NCBI RefSeq assembly: GCF_011745365.1
Contig: NW_024468912.1
Location: forward strand, 1,984,001 to 2,048,000
Direction: 5' to 3'
Source of the DNA: Cryphonectria parasitica EP155
Lineage: Eukaryota; Ascomycota; Sordariomycetes; Diaporthales; Cryphonectriaceae
Length of the DNA stretch: 64,000 nt
Both the position numbers and the translations under genes were made by a program. Positions 47,797 through 59,536 of the stretch are shown here, one piece after another. Below the pieces are notes generated by a model. The model made no database searches. It saw only the letters and a list, made by a program, of their open reading frames with translations, and had not been told where the DNA came from. Every line of letters starts with the position of its first letter. The first letter of the stretch is position 1.

Positions 47797-48550
47797 AGCG
47801 ACGGCGTTTTCAGGATAACATATCAAATGACGGAATGTGATGTGTGATACCGGGTGTGTGCGGTTTTTCCAATGGTTGGAGATGGGTGAACTGAGTATAC
47901 AATTTGTTGTTGCTTTTTCTATAGACGAACGGTCGTAACGGCCAAGAACTTCTTTTGCTTCCTCACTCTGGTCCGCTGCTGTACCAACAATTGCCTGACA
48001 AGTACACGCGTGTGATGAGAGATGGACGGTGTCTTTGACTCGCTGCGAGCCTTGATCAATCTACTTTGACTTGCTCAAACATTCATGGTTGTATACGAGA
48101 TGGCTTTGGCTATCCCACATGACGCTCTTATGGAAGCCGTTGACGATCCATCAGAATCCCTCTCACAGCTCTCCTGCAGACCTCTCTATTAAAGGGTAAG
48201 GTGATGCCCGTCTGGACTTGGTTGAACATACGCGTAGAACGTGGATGTGTCAAAGTAGAGGAAGGGCGCAATAAAGAGAAACGAAATAGTTCATTGTAAT
48301 GTTCACATTTTGTTTAACCTAGTAGGGCTATCTGAAGCCATCTACTTTTTGCAAGTGAATTCGATATGCAGTGAGTGGCATCATATGAACCCCTTCGTTA
48401 CTCAAGACACGTTGTACATAGAACCTTGTCCTTCCATCTTATGTTGTTTTGTGTGTGTGTGTGTGTTGGCCAGCAGCAAAAACCCATTCTGATTGCTGCG
48501 CGTACAACATCAGGGGAGCATCTTCTCTCGTGCTCCTAAAATTCCAGGCC
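47797..48550. other. convergent intergenic region
   Basis: Between the stops of yhm2 (plus) and the large WD40 gene (minus). Contains GCAATAAAGAG near 48270 and a GT repeat near 48451-48466. No gene seen. Confidence 0.45.
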
Positions 48551-51500
48551 TCAGACCCAGATGCCTGTTTTATCACCCCATTCTGCCGTCGTGGGGTCCC
48601 ATTCCACCACCTCGGCTGTACCCCTGCGCAGGTAGGCCTCGTCTTCCTCCACAATGCCAGGGTACTCAGGGCCCTCATACAATTCTCGCTCGCCAATGCC
48701 CTGGTTGGCGAGCACGTCACGGATCTCTGAGCCGAGCATCTTGTAGTCGAGGTCGAGTTCGCAGTTGCGCCTGTGCTTCTTGAGGAGTGCCTTTTTCGCA
48801 TCCTGAGGATCCATCTTCTCATCTTGCGTATAGGTTACCTGCTTAAGAGCCTTCGTTCTCAATGGCGGATTTGAGTACATCTTGGCGTTGGACTGCAGAT
48901 ACGCCTCAAAGTGGGCTTGTACGGGCATGAGCGTGTTACCGCCGAGATACGCCTCACGACAGTAAAGCCCCGTCTCAGCATATTTCATGTCCTTAACCAT
49001 GCCTACAGTGGGGTCGCCACTATAACGTAGTTGGCCATTGGCAACGTACCTCCGGCCCAACGCTCGACCATCTGTAAGAGCCACGCCCCGAGGTGGTGGT
49101 GGGTCAGCATGTGGTGTGATTGTCGTGGGTGCGCGTTTCTTGACGCCGCCTGGTAGTTTGACAAATGACGGCGGGCTGCCGTCGTCGTGGTCCGTAGATA
49201 AGACAAACACACGCCCACTAGCATCGCCGATGACAAGCTTTGACTTGTCTGGAGAAAAGGCACCAAAGGAAATCTGTGCTGGGGCCTCAAGAATGACTCT
49301 GCCTTTAGCCTTCTTTCCCAGAGACCGCACATTCCAGACTTTGACGATGCCGTCCGAAGACCCAGTGTAAAAGCGATCCATCGACGTGCCCCAGGCTGTA
49401 AACTTTACACCAGTATCATCCGTGTCATCACCGGCGGTGACTCCCGCGACAGGCTGACCATGAGCCAGCACTTGGACGGGCTTATCGCCAAGTGCTGTGT
49501 CCCAGACATATGTCTTGCCGTCGGTGCAGCCGGCAGTCACAAAGCAGAAGTGAGGGCTGTTGGGCATGATTGTAAGCTCGTTGATGTCCACAGCATAACA
49601 ATCGAGTGCATTCATCTCGGTGAAAGCCAGGCCCGTGGAATGTCCGTTATCAACGACCTGCTTAAAGATGCGGACCTGTGTCTTGACCCTATCAAAATTG
49701 AGAGCGTATCCAGCAGGAGACGTAGCAGCAATGAATACGGGCTGGGTCGGATGCCAAAGAACTTCAAAGACGTTTTGGGTTCTCGCGCTGGTGATCGTAA
49801 CACCTTTGCCAGAAACGGCATCCCACAAGCAGAGCTCGCCTGTATTGGAGCGGTCAGTCGGGATGTCGTTATCATCACCCGTGAGACTCCGTGGAGAGTA
49901 ACCGACTAGAAGCAGATGTTTTACACTCTGCTCGATGCCCCACCTCATCGTAGAAGGGAAGTATGTCCACTTGTCAATGACCATCGGGGTGCCGTCCGAA
50001 TTCACTATTCTCGAGCAAGAGAAAGGTTTGAACCGGCTTTGGGCAACGTGTCTGTCGTCTTTGGAAACGTGATAGACCCTGACAGCATTGGTCGGAACGT
50101 CCGCGGCCGTAGCAACCAGGGCCTCGTCCTGGTTGTCGAACAAGGAAGCTTGGACGAAATTCACGGGTCCCTCATGCTCCCAGGTACCGATACAACGCAT
50201 TGAAGCCCCAGCTGAATCAACCTTCCACACCTTCACCTTCTTATCGAAGCCGGAGCTGTAGATTCGATTGTGAATCCTGTCATAATCAGACGACACGACT
50301 GAGGTGTAAAGCCACGGAGACTGAGATTCGCGCATGGCTTCGGTGGAATTCTCACCCCTCTCGACCAGAGGCCGGGGAATCCGGTGGTCCGGATAGGCCT
50401 TCAGGGTAGCTGAGCCGCGGGCAACAGAACCCAAAACCAGGTTGCCAGGCTTGTTGTACTGCTGGTTGTGGGAATCCATGTGGACAGTCGTGCCAGCTAG
50501 ATAAGTCTGGTTCGACACCCAACTGACCGTCGAGAGATCTCCAGCACAATTTGTGAATTCGCATCGCATTTCCAGTCCATCCTCGAGAATTTTGCGGCAT
50601 TCGTCCTCGAAACCCACAAGCCTTCTGTTCAAGCCCAGCCTATTTCCTGACATCTCTCTTGCTAGCAGGAGAGACGAGAGGCGGCTCTCGCGCAGACCCT
50701 CCTCCCGTGTGTCGTACGAGTCTTTCTCAAGAGATAAGACCTGCTGCGTCTGGAAGTTCTTGGCAAGGGTCCGCGATTTCAGGATGTCGTCCAGGGATGA
50801 ATAAACGTCGTGAAGAAAAGCACGAACATCATCCACTTCTCGGCCTGGAAAGTGAGATCCGATCTGTACTGCGAGTCGACTGACATCGTTCGGTTTCTTC
50901 AGCCTCTTGAGCAGCTTAGCGAGGTCGCGATAGGGTTCGCGATTGTGGCGATTTTTCAGGGCCTTCCCGAATACATCATAGACAGCCGACGTCGCCTTAC
51001 GTATCTCGTCCAAGGTAAAATCCACATGAAACACCTGTGGCTTTTCCAGCAGCGAGGGGTTCAGCCTCCTCAGCTGACCATTGCTGCGCAAGATGGCTTC
51101 TATTGCCTTGACACCAACATAAGGGCGATGCGATAGTGCGAAGTACGACTTGGCGCTCGTAGTGACCTCGAAGGGCTCTCCTGCCACGACCGATGCCCAC
51201 GCAGCTTTCTTGGCGCGAGAACTAAAGTTTGCGGGGGAGGTAAGAGCACCCAACCTGGACTGCCTAGAAGAGGTTGGCGTTCGGGGGGGCTCTCGGCGTA
51301 TGCGAAGGGACTTCGGTGTTGACGTGGGTGCTGCTGAAGATGCAGGCGCATATGCATGATGGGCTGTTTGATTCGGATGATATGAAAGAGGGTCTTCGTG
51401 TGAAGAGGCTGATGTCGGGACATAGCTCAGCATTTCCGCGGCAGGACTGGCTCCTGGCCCGTGAGGATTGGCGAACGCGTGCCATATCGGATTCGATAGA

Positions 51501-52200
51501 CCGCTGGGGGTAGGAGGAGGTTGAGGGCGAGGGCTAGCAGCTTTTGGGGACGAATCCATGACTTGAGGGCTGGGAAGGAGCCGCTGCTGCCCTGTTTGGT
51601 AGCATTCCTGAACATCGAACGAGGCGCGTTAGCTCGAAAGCTCACGAGCTTCCTTCCCTAAGGGCTTGTATCTTTCTTACTGGCAGAGCAACCAAGTACG
51701 AGAGCTGCTCCTTCCTAGAAGCGATGATATTCTGGTGAAGAGCATCAGATATGGAACCGTTTTGCTGCGTAATGCGCTTGCCAAACTGTTGGCATAGCGC
51801 TACTGTCAGCTATGGAAGAGCCAAGAGGCTATATTAGCCAGATAGCCAGACGCGTCGCGTGAACTTTCACTGTTCACAAGTTGTTGTAGCAGGTAGCCCA
51901 TCTTACCTTCTCCCTAAGCCTATCCTCGTGAATGCTCGGGTCTTCCAAGGCCGCTTCTCTTGCGCCAGCCTGAGCATAACGACGCACCAGCGACTCAGCG
52001 GTGGTTTGCGCATTCTGGGCTGTCGTCAACTTGACGCGTTTGGTTGGAGGTTCTAGGGCGGCGAACGGTGAAGCATGGTCGCCAAATACACGGCGCGCGG
52101 GGCCGTTGGCTGCATATTGACCGCCGCTGCCGCTGTTGTCGTCGCCGCTGTCACCCGTGAGGTCAATAACCTCAACGCGGCGCTGAAAAGGCAGCATCAT
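48551..52200 (-). CDS. large WD40 protein, possibly DIM-9/Raf1-like
   Basis: Minus-strand exons 51907-52200, 51681-51809, 48551-51607; 1159 aa, all junctions phase 0. The N-terminus (MMLPFQRRVEVIDLTGDSGD) has a SUMO-interaction-like VIDLTGD. Residues about 99-141 (LCQQFGKRITQQNGSISDAL) join through two short introns to a Pro/Ser-rich stretch. A helical region at about 290-480 carries YFALSHRPYVGVKAIEAIL and RDLAKLLKRLKKPNDVSRLA. The C-terminal half holds WD blades: SSDYDRIHNRIYSSGFDKKV, LCLWDAVSGKG, VTAGCTDGKTYVWDTALG and FYTGSSDGIVKVWNVRS. VWNVR fits a DDB1-binding WDxR box. The layout (long N-part, C-terminal propeller) resembles Rik1-associated factor 1 / Neurospora DIM-9 (DCAF26), which directs H3K9 methylation, but I recognise this only tentatively; WD40 membership is sure. 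Confidence 0.8.
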
Positions 52201-52209
52201 GGCGAACGA

Positions 52210-52560
52210 AATGCGTCGGTTGCTCTTATGATAGAGTGGGTATTATGTAGTTTAACTTGTCATCCTATTAACCGCGTCTTACTAATCAAATCCAAAGCGC
52301 TAAAACGAGTTAATAAGCTAAGTTTTAGCTCTAGATAATTTAGGTGCACATTAATCACGAGTTCTGATTTTTTAATAAATTAAATTTAAAAGTTTTTTTA
52401 ACTACATATATAATAATAAAGAATTATATAAGCTATTTATATTCTACGCTAAAGATATTTAGTAACATTTTTGTAATTATATAATATAGATATAAAAATG
52501 TCTTGATATTCTGTATTCTACGTTGTCTTAAGATATTAAGAAACTTGAAAAAAAGCCTTG
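52210..52560. other. AT-rich, RIP-like segment
   Basis: Very AT-rich and TpA-rich (for example TTTTTTAATAAATTAAATTT and TATAATAATAAAG), unlike the surrounding GC-rich DNA. This is what RIP leaves in repeated DNA of many Pezizomycotina. It begins about 10 bases upstream of the WD40 gene start codon. Confidence 0.75.
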
Positions 52561-52652
52561 GTGTAATGATGCACTGCAGTATCCGAAGATCCTAAAGTAC
52601 ACAAGGGTGTAATGAGCACTGCAGTAATCCGAAGATTCCAAAGTACACAAAG
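52560..52652. repeat. 46-47 bp tandem duplication
   Basis: Two diverged head-to-tail copies (52560-52605 and 52606-52652), both with TGTAATGA, CACTGCAGTA, CCGAAGAT and AAAGTACACAA. Confidence 0.85.
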
Positions 52653-53062
52653 AGGTTTATGCTAACAAGAGCGGTGCCAAGTACAGGCCTTGAATACGGA
52701 AACACAACTGAGTAACTGTGCGAGTGTTCACTGCCTTTGGGGCTATCAGAGTAAGAGAGTAATCTGACACTTAGACTGATACTTAGATTGACAACTGAAG
52801 AGCTATGTACTGAATCTATCTAATGGTAATGAACGTGTCCTTATATATCCAGCTTCTTCAGTCCTGACTATCCTGACTATGTTCCGATTCCTCATAGTCG
52901 TTCTCCAAATATGTTGACTATGTCCATAGTCGACATAGTCGCGCTAGTAACCCTAACCCGGGTTACGTAATCCTGCTTGGTATCCGACGTTGGGTCGTGA
53001 CACCTGGTCCCTTTGTTGGTGGGGCTTATCCTGTGACCTGCATGTTGGATGGGTCATAACAA
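52651..53062. mobile_element. LTR-like copy A
   Basis: Shares with copy B, in the same order and orientation: GTTTATGCTAACAAGAGCGG, TGAATACGGAAA, CCTTTGGGGCTAT, CTGAAGAGCTATGT, GTCCTTATATATCC (TATA-like), CCCTAACCC, TTACGTAAT and TGGGTCATAACA at the end. Length of about 400 bases, TATA-like box and CA-ending edge fit a retrotransposon LTR. It contains extra short GACTAT repeats not in copy B. Confidence 0.7.
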
Positions 53063-53429
53063 AGGGGTTTATGCTAACAAGAGCGGTGTCAAAGTAGTAA
53101 CCAATTGAATACGGAAATCTGAACAAGTAATCCGTGCAAGTGCTTTCATTCGCCTTTGGGGCTATTCAAGTGTGTGACAAATGAATACTTAGATTGACGA
53201 CTGAAGAGCTATGTTCTGGTGGTCTATCTAATGGTAATAAACGTGTCCTTATATATCCTGCTCTTCAGTGTGGCTCACCTGGCTCACTGATGATCCAGAT
53301 GATCCATCCCTGTCATAACCCTAACCCTTGCTTACGTAATTCTGGTTGGCCATTTGGTGCGGGACTGCAATGCTTGGTTCCTGTTGCTGAGGCTTGTTTT
53401 GTAACCTGCAAGTTGAGTGGGTCATAACA
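53063..53429. mobile_element. LTR-like copy B
   Basis: Begins directly where copy A ends, in direct orientation, and is shorter. It is followed by ACTTGGTCATTGATCCAGCG, which could be the primer-binding site and start of an element interior. The pair therefore looks like two LTRs left in tandem, with only a decayed internal fragment to the right. Confidence 0.7.
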
Positions 53430-54068
53430 CTTGGTCATTGATCCAGCGATCAGTTCTTGGATTCGAAGAGCATAGTCGATATGCTTGTGAATCATTCCAG
53501 ATTTAATAGCTGTTCAATTATTCGAGTTTACAACTATGTAAAAAGAGTCGTATAAACTGCTTTCTCAACACTACTTTTCGCAAAGAAGCTTTGTCAAAGA
53601 AAATTAACGTACGTCTTACCTCAAAAGCACGTTATAATCAAGTTTCTAGATTATTTCAAAAGCAATACTTTCAGCAATAGAAATGCCTAAAAGTATGTCC
53701 TCCATAACTTTATGGTGTCAGGTCTCCTGTAATGCCACAGCCCTGTAGCTAATTGGTGCTGGCCCGCTTTGTTGCAATGCACCAAAACCGTTCTAATACC
53801 GCTCCACAGAGACTGAAGCACCTAAGGTTTCTTGATTTCTTCAACACGACTCCTTTTCCTAAGCATTCGCTCTAGAGGGGAACGAGTCCTTGCAACATGG
53901 AACGTTCTAGATGACATTTTATATTGCTCCTATTACCAGCTCTAAGATAACCATTCTAAGCCTCCAAAGTCCTGTAAACCTCCTATCTCCACCGGAATGT
54001 ACCCAAGAATGTAATACAAAAGCAGGAAAATGAGTACAGAGGACTGATCGAAACAGCCGCCCCCATTT
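53430..54068. other. decayed element interior and 3' flank of acyl-CoA synthetase gene
   Basis: Moderately AT-rich with many stops in every frame; no intact gag or pol ORF. Probably a degenerate internal fragment up to about 53.9 kb, then the 3' flank of the minus-strand gene. Confidence 0.5.
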
Positions 54069-56338
54069 TTACAGCTTGGCCTTGGGCTGCTCGCTTTGTC
54101 TCGCAATCTCATCATACATATCGTCGATTTGCTTCTTAAAAGCCTTGGCGGTCTGCGGGCGCTTGATCTTGAGACTGTGATCTGCGTTAGCACAAATGAA
54201 AAGGCAAGGGACAGTAAGGAGAAGCAGAGGAGGTTGGAAGCAGCTTACGTGGGTGTGAAGAGCTCATTGTCGATAGAGAATGGCTCAATGTCCATGTAAC
54301 AGTTTCTCACCCTCTCGTAACTGTTGAACTTGTGCTTCCTGCCAATGTCATCAAGTTGCTTCAGGAATGCCTTCCTGACCTGAGGATCGTTGGCGGCGGC
54401 CTTGAGTGCGGCATGGTCGGCTGCTGGGACACTCTTCTTGAGAATCTTGCTAGCATACGGAGCAAAAGTTTCCGGGTCAATGCCGAATATAGCAACCAGG
54501 CAGTCCTTGCTGGGCTCGCCATGCACATAGGCCATCTGGATGATGGAGCTGCTGCCGAGATAGACATTCTCGATGCGCTCGGGCGAGATGTACTCGCCCT
54601 GGGCAAGCTTGAGCACGTTCTTCTTGCGGTCGATGATCTTGAAGCGGCCGAGATTGTCTATCTCGCAAATATCGCCTGTGTGGAACCAACCATCAGGGTC
54701 GAGCGACTTCTTCGTTTCCTCATCATTCTTATAATAGCCCTTGAACAGAACAGGGCCCCGGAGGAGCAGCTCGCCGCGCGGGTTGGGCTTGTCATGGACC
54801 GTGTACTCTAGGTCAGGGGCGGACTCGAGGCAGGCCTCTATGAAAGGCATGACAGCACCAAGGTTGCCGGTGCTGTAGTCATTGCTGTATTGGACCATGC
54901 CCACAGCGTACGTCTCCGTCATGCCAAAGCCCTGGGCGAAGTTGTTGCCAAAGGCGGCACGGAGGAACGTCTGGACGTCGGGATCCAGCTGGGCACTGCC
55001 GCTGACCATTGAATGCGCACGGTCTAGACCAACAGCTGCCAGCACCTTTGGGGTCCAGATCCTGTCATAGAGGAAGTGCTTGTTGGTAGCCTTGCCCAGA
55101 GGCAGTTTCATGTTGGCCTTCTTGGTGTTGATCACGTGTCGGGAGAGCGCACCCTTGACTCCATCAGCCTCGACGGTGGCCTGGGTGATGGCGGCTTGGA
55201 AGCGGTTGTAGAGACGGGGCACGGACATGAAGCCTGTCGGCCTTAGGATCTTCAGATCCTCTACCAGGGTTGGGATGTCACCGTGAAAGTACCCAACAGG
55301 AGCACCGGTGAGGAAGGCAGCCTGATCAGCCATACGTCCAAAGATGTGTGCCAACGGCAGGTAGGAGAAGTGGATGTCGCCTTCCTTCACAGTACCGGTG
55401 GAACGAGCGCATGAGATACCAGCAACTGCATTCCCATGATCAAGGACGACTCCCTTGGGGTTACCCGTCGTGCCAGACGTGTAGTTGATGGTGAAGATGT
55501 CGTCCTTTTGGGGAGGTCGCATCTGCCGCCCAGACTTGAGGCCCAGTGCTTCCACCTCGGTCATGGAGTATATCTGGATGCCACTGTCCGCTGCCAGCTT
55601 GTTGAGCAGCTCACGCTTGGAATGGCCGGCCATCTCGCCATCGTCCAGGGAATCAAGGGTAATGATAAGCTTGAGGGTGGGAACCTTGGACGCAATCTTC
55701 AACAAGGTCGGGACGTGCGGCAAGGAGCAGACGACGCAGGCCAGTTCGCCATGGTTGATAATGTACTCGGTCGTCTGGGGGCCGAGAGTTTCGTACAAGG
55801 TGACCGGATACAGAGACTGGGTGACCAGAGCAAGCTCTATTTTCTGCTATCAGCACCGAAGCTCATCAAAAGGAAGAAGGGGGGGGGGGGGGAGAATGGG
55901 CGCAAACGAACCGGTGATCTGCCATTCGGGCCGGTTCTGGGCCCAGATGCCAACACCATACTTTGGGGCCGTGATACCCACCTTGTGGTGCAGCTCCACG
56001 ATACCTGCGCCAAAGTTCTTCCTCCGCTCAGCAACCTCGGCGTAGGTCATCCAGACGTATCTGGGCTCCCACGTCTTGGTCGCGGGGTTCCAGGGCCTCC
56101 ATCCCAGCATGCGCTTGTTCGGGCGGGCCTGCCAGGCGTCCTCAAAGAGATCGTGAAAGGTGAAGACATTGGGCTCTAACCTCTCCAAGAGGGGCCCATC
56201 GCGGAAGGCCCAATTACGATACACTGGGGATCGATTCTCGCGCTCAGAGCCGGGAATCGGGAGACTGTAGGGCGAGCCAGCTGGGGGAGGCGTCGAGGAC
56301 TTCTCGAGAATTGCCTTGGCATGTGGATCGGGACGCAT
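54069..56338 (-). CDS. long-chain acyl-CoA synthetase, peroxisomal (PTS1 AKL)
   Basis: Activates fatty acids to acyl-CoA with ATP and CoA. Minus-strand exons 55912-56338, 54249-55836, 54069-54174; 706 aa. The AMP-binding motif YTSGTTGNPKG is at about residues 261-271; further motifs are LPLAHIFGRM, QGFGMTETYAVGM, DGWFHTGDICEID and the acyl-CoA synthetase signature around FKIIDRKKNVLKLAQGEYIS. The C-terminus SEQPKAKL ends in AKL, a type-1 peroxisomal targeting signal, so it should feed beta-oxidation inside peroxisomes (Faa2-like) rather than act at the ER or plasma membrane. The final intron (74 bp) uses ACAG at 54175-54178; the alternative CGCAG nearby breaks frame. Retention of this intron gives a stop at once and removes the AKL tail. 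A G-run (about 55879-55892) lies in the first intron. Confidence 0.93.
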
Positions 56339-57123
56339 CTTGAGAGAAAGGAAGGCAAAAAATCTCCTGGCGGTAGAACTCTGTCAGTCGACGACGAACT
56401 GGAGAAGAAGTTCTCAAGAGAAAAAGAGGGCGGGCACACTACCAGACAAGGCGATGGGTTCAAGAGATGCTAGACTGTCCGTCAATGCCGCAGTTACTGT
56501 AGGAAGACCCGTTGTCACAAGCAAAAACTTGGAGCAGTCGTGCAGTTCTGGACGAGCAGGTGTCGCGCGTGAGAGAGGGGGAGGGAGAATCAAGACAAGG
56601 ACTGGATGCACTATGTGAACATGGCGATCAGAGGAGGAAATAGGAGAAATCCGGCAAGCTCTCGAGGGATGCTATGAATTACATATCAGGTAGGCGCTCC
56701 TTGAGAGAGTCCGGGGAAAGTGGACGGGGCGCGGATGACCAGCTCAAGTTTAGGTGGGTCTCCCGAGTGCCTCGGCACATGCCCAGACTGCATCATCGGC
56801 ATTGGCAGAGGAGGATGAGGCCGAGCGGCCGGCAACAGAGGAAGAAAAGAATAATAGATAGCTTGAGCTAGGCTTGCACTATTGCTAGAGATAAAGTTAT
56901 TGCCTCCAGCAAGTGCAACACAGTAGTGCCATGAATACTGTGCACGCTATGGTAGACAGACCCTAAACGTGTCAACTCTACAGGAGAGAGGAGCGGATCC
57001 CGCGCTCACTTCACCCTACCAAGGCCCCCGAATTTCAAATATACGACACCTCGAAAATTAGAAAGCCTTCAAAGGAACTAGAGAAAGACGCCAGATAATA
57101 TATACATATATATAGAGAGAAGA

Positions 57124-57160
57124 GTGTGTGTGCGTGCGTGCGTGCGTGCGTGCGTGTGTG
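57124..57160. repeat. (GT)n/(GCGT)n microsatellite
   Basis: Alternating GT then about seven GCGT units; follows a short TATATACATATATATA tract. Confidence 0.9.
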
Positions 57161-57776
57161 ATTTGTGGCTCCCCCCGTATTGATTACCTAAACTACTCCA
57201 AATACAGATCATGGCGACTAGACCCCTTACGTACTAACAGAAGGCAGTACAACACTGGCCATGAGGAAGATAGTGCTGCTGCTCGGACCTTGACCAGATG
57301 CCAGATGTACGTGATGAAATCACATGCTCCAGTTCTCGCTACCCAGTACTTGGATACTTTTCTCCATCAACGCCACGTTGACAACTATGACAAGGCTTCA
57401 AGAGTTCGCAGTTCGCACAGGCCTTCCACCAGGGTCGTCTTGGCTGCGAGGTCCCAAGTCTTGAGATGGGCTTGGCACCTCATAATTAGAAGCTTAGGGC
57501 GGCCATACCAAACTCCCAAACTTGTCGGCAGCAAACTCGCACCTTGGCAAGATGGAGTCCATCGACCACTGCACTGCGTGACGGGGTCGTGGTAAAGCAT
57601 ATCGCCTCTACCATAGTCCAGAGTACGTACGGCCAAGACCATCAACCGTGGGCTCTTACTATTCAGAGACTGCCAAGGTGTCAAAGAGATCCAGTCAGAA
57701 AAACATGTTTCCCAATCACTCGACTCCCTCTGCCCACCTCCACGCGTCCAGCCCACCTTTCTGTGTCGAGGTCGAT

Positions 57777-57834
57777 CATTCATTCATTCATTCATTCTAT
57801 ACGTGCGTGTGTATATGTGTGTGTGTGTGTGTGT
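57777..57834. repeat. (ATTC)n and (GT)n microsatellites
   Basis: A CATT tetranucleotide run at 57777-57797 is followed by a GT dinucleotide run ending at 57834. Confidence 0.9.
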
Positions 57835-58836
57835 GGCAGCTCAGCGAGAAAACCTTCTCAGCCCGATCCATCCCACCGAGCAAGGCTGCCCAAATACTTT
57901 ACATACTATAACAAACTAGGGAAACGAGACGAGACGTGGTAGTAGCAGAAAGACAATAATATCCATGCCTTCGGCCCGGGTCACAAACGAGACTCGAGTG
58001 GAAACGTCTCTTTTGAACAGTCAAACGCGAAGAAAAGATGAGCCGACTCTCTAGTCCAGCCGTGCTATCCGCCTATTTCGAAGCCGAATCTCTCTTCAAT
58101 TTGTGGCTTTAAGCGCCTACTCAACAATCAAAGGGCGGTTACGAAATCACCTCCACCACCGGGCCAGGGCCAACCAGCAGTCCTCTCTCATAGGTGCACA
58201 TCTGTCTCCCGGCCCAGTTTACTGAACCATTATAGCAGCACTGATGCTGGCCCTGTCGGGATGCAAGCACCCAGGGGAATTGCAGAGTACAACGGAGGGC
58301 CGGGGGGACGCTGCCAAGCCGCGTTTCACAAGGGCTTCAGGATGCCAATCGAGGCGTGGTCGACTAAACCCCAAGCGGTGCAATCCCGGGTAATTCTGCT
58401 GCTGCGCATCGACAGCACTCGAACTGCTCCGAGTCTCATCTCATGCTCAATGCCTCTGCATGCACACCACCATCTCATTTCCCACATCTTATAGGATTTT
58501 CCTGCACTTGAATCGTTTCTTCTTAATTGGTTGCCGGACTCCTTGTCTTCTTTTTCCCTTTTCCTTCTTGTTTTCTTCTTATTCCCTCCCTCTTCCTTCT
58601 CACCCCCACCAGTCAGTGCACAGGTTGCTTTGCAGATTTACACATTACTTACATTCTTCCTCATTCCCTAAAGCTACTGATTATCTTCATATCTTTTTTG
58701 GTACCCTTCCCACAGAGACGTGCTGGCCTGGTCTTTCTTCGCACCGCACACGCACTCAGACTCAGACTCACTGTCTGTCTCTGGTTTCGGTAGAACGATA
58801 GTGAAAAAACGTGACGACCTTTTCTCCGTGATCAAA

Positions 58837-59536
58837 ATGGGTTTCCCAGTGATGCTCGCCCTGCGCGCCGTGCAGGCCGCCTTCGCCGTTGTGATTCTCG
58901 GCCTCACAGCATATGGTACGTCAATCTTTATCTTCTAATACATTTTCTAGAATCTATCCTACATTGCAAGTCCCTCTCCAAATAGCAATTGCTGACAAGA
59001 GGGCGTGCAAATAGTCGCCAACTGGTACAATGTCGACACCCTGACGTCGTCACCATCTCAGGTCAACTTCCTGGTCTTCGTGCCCCTCTTCACCCTCCTT
59101 TCCGTCGCCTATCTCGAGCTGGCTCCTAGATTTATGCCCAAGTGTGAGTTTACAATCAGTCTAGCCCACGTCCTACTTTTGAGCCAGCACAACTAACTCA
59201 AAAACCCCCCAATCAACAAAAGTCCACCACCCTTGGGCCGTCCTTTCCCTCGAGGCGACCAACGTCGTCTTCTACTTTGCCGGCTTCGTTGCCATGGCCG
59301 TATTCCTGTCCCGCCTCCTCTTCTGCCGCGGTGCTGTCTGCGGCTCCGCCCGCGCCGCCACCGTCTTCGGCGCCTTCGAGTTCGCCCTTTGGGCCGCCAC
59401 CACCGCTTTCACCTTCAAGGACGCCCTGCGGGGCCATTCTGGCGGTTTCCGAAGGGGCGGATCCGGAAAGACCCAGATGCAGTTCGAGCAGCGCGCCGGC
59501 GGCCCGTCGATGAAGGAGTCTGCCATGGCCGCGTGA
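58837..59536 (+). CDS. MARVEL-domain membrane protein
   Basis: Four-helix membrane protein of the MARVEL family (tetraspan proteins of membrane microdomains, as in Nce102). Exons 58837-58915, 59015-59143, 59223-59536; 173 aa. Helices: VMLALRAVQAAFAVVILGLTAY; VNFLVFVPLFTLLSVAYLEL; NVVFYFAGFVAMAVFLSRLLF; AATVFGAFEFALWAATTAF. The loop FHHPWAVLSLEA after helix 2 is typical of fungal members. Introns are 99 and 79 bp, both phase 1. The ATG at 58837 starts directly at the first helix. After the TGA at 59534-59536 the same frame stays open for 79 further codons with acidic, Trp-containing sequence, discussed under findings. Its exact role cannot be set from sequence. Confidence 0.88.

Larger units (their letters stand above)
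56339..58836. other. divergent intergenic region
   Basis: 2.5 kb between the acyl-CoA synthetase (minus) and MARVEL (plus) genes. Holds several microsatellites but no coding signal. A C/T-rich stretch at 58500-58800 is the likely MARVEL leader. Confidence 0.45.

Noticed and set aside
52560..53429. Repeated units considered as a CRISPR-like array
   Set aside because: Only two long diverged copies, no regular spacers, eukaryotic context; an LTR explanation fits better.
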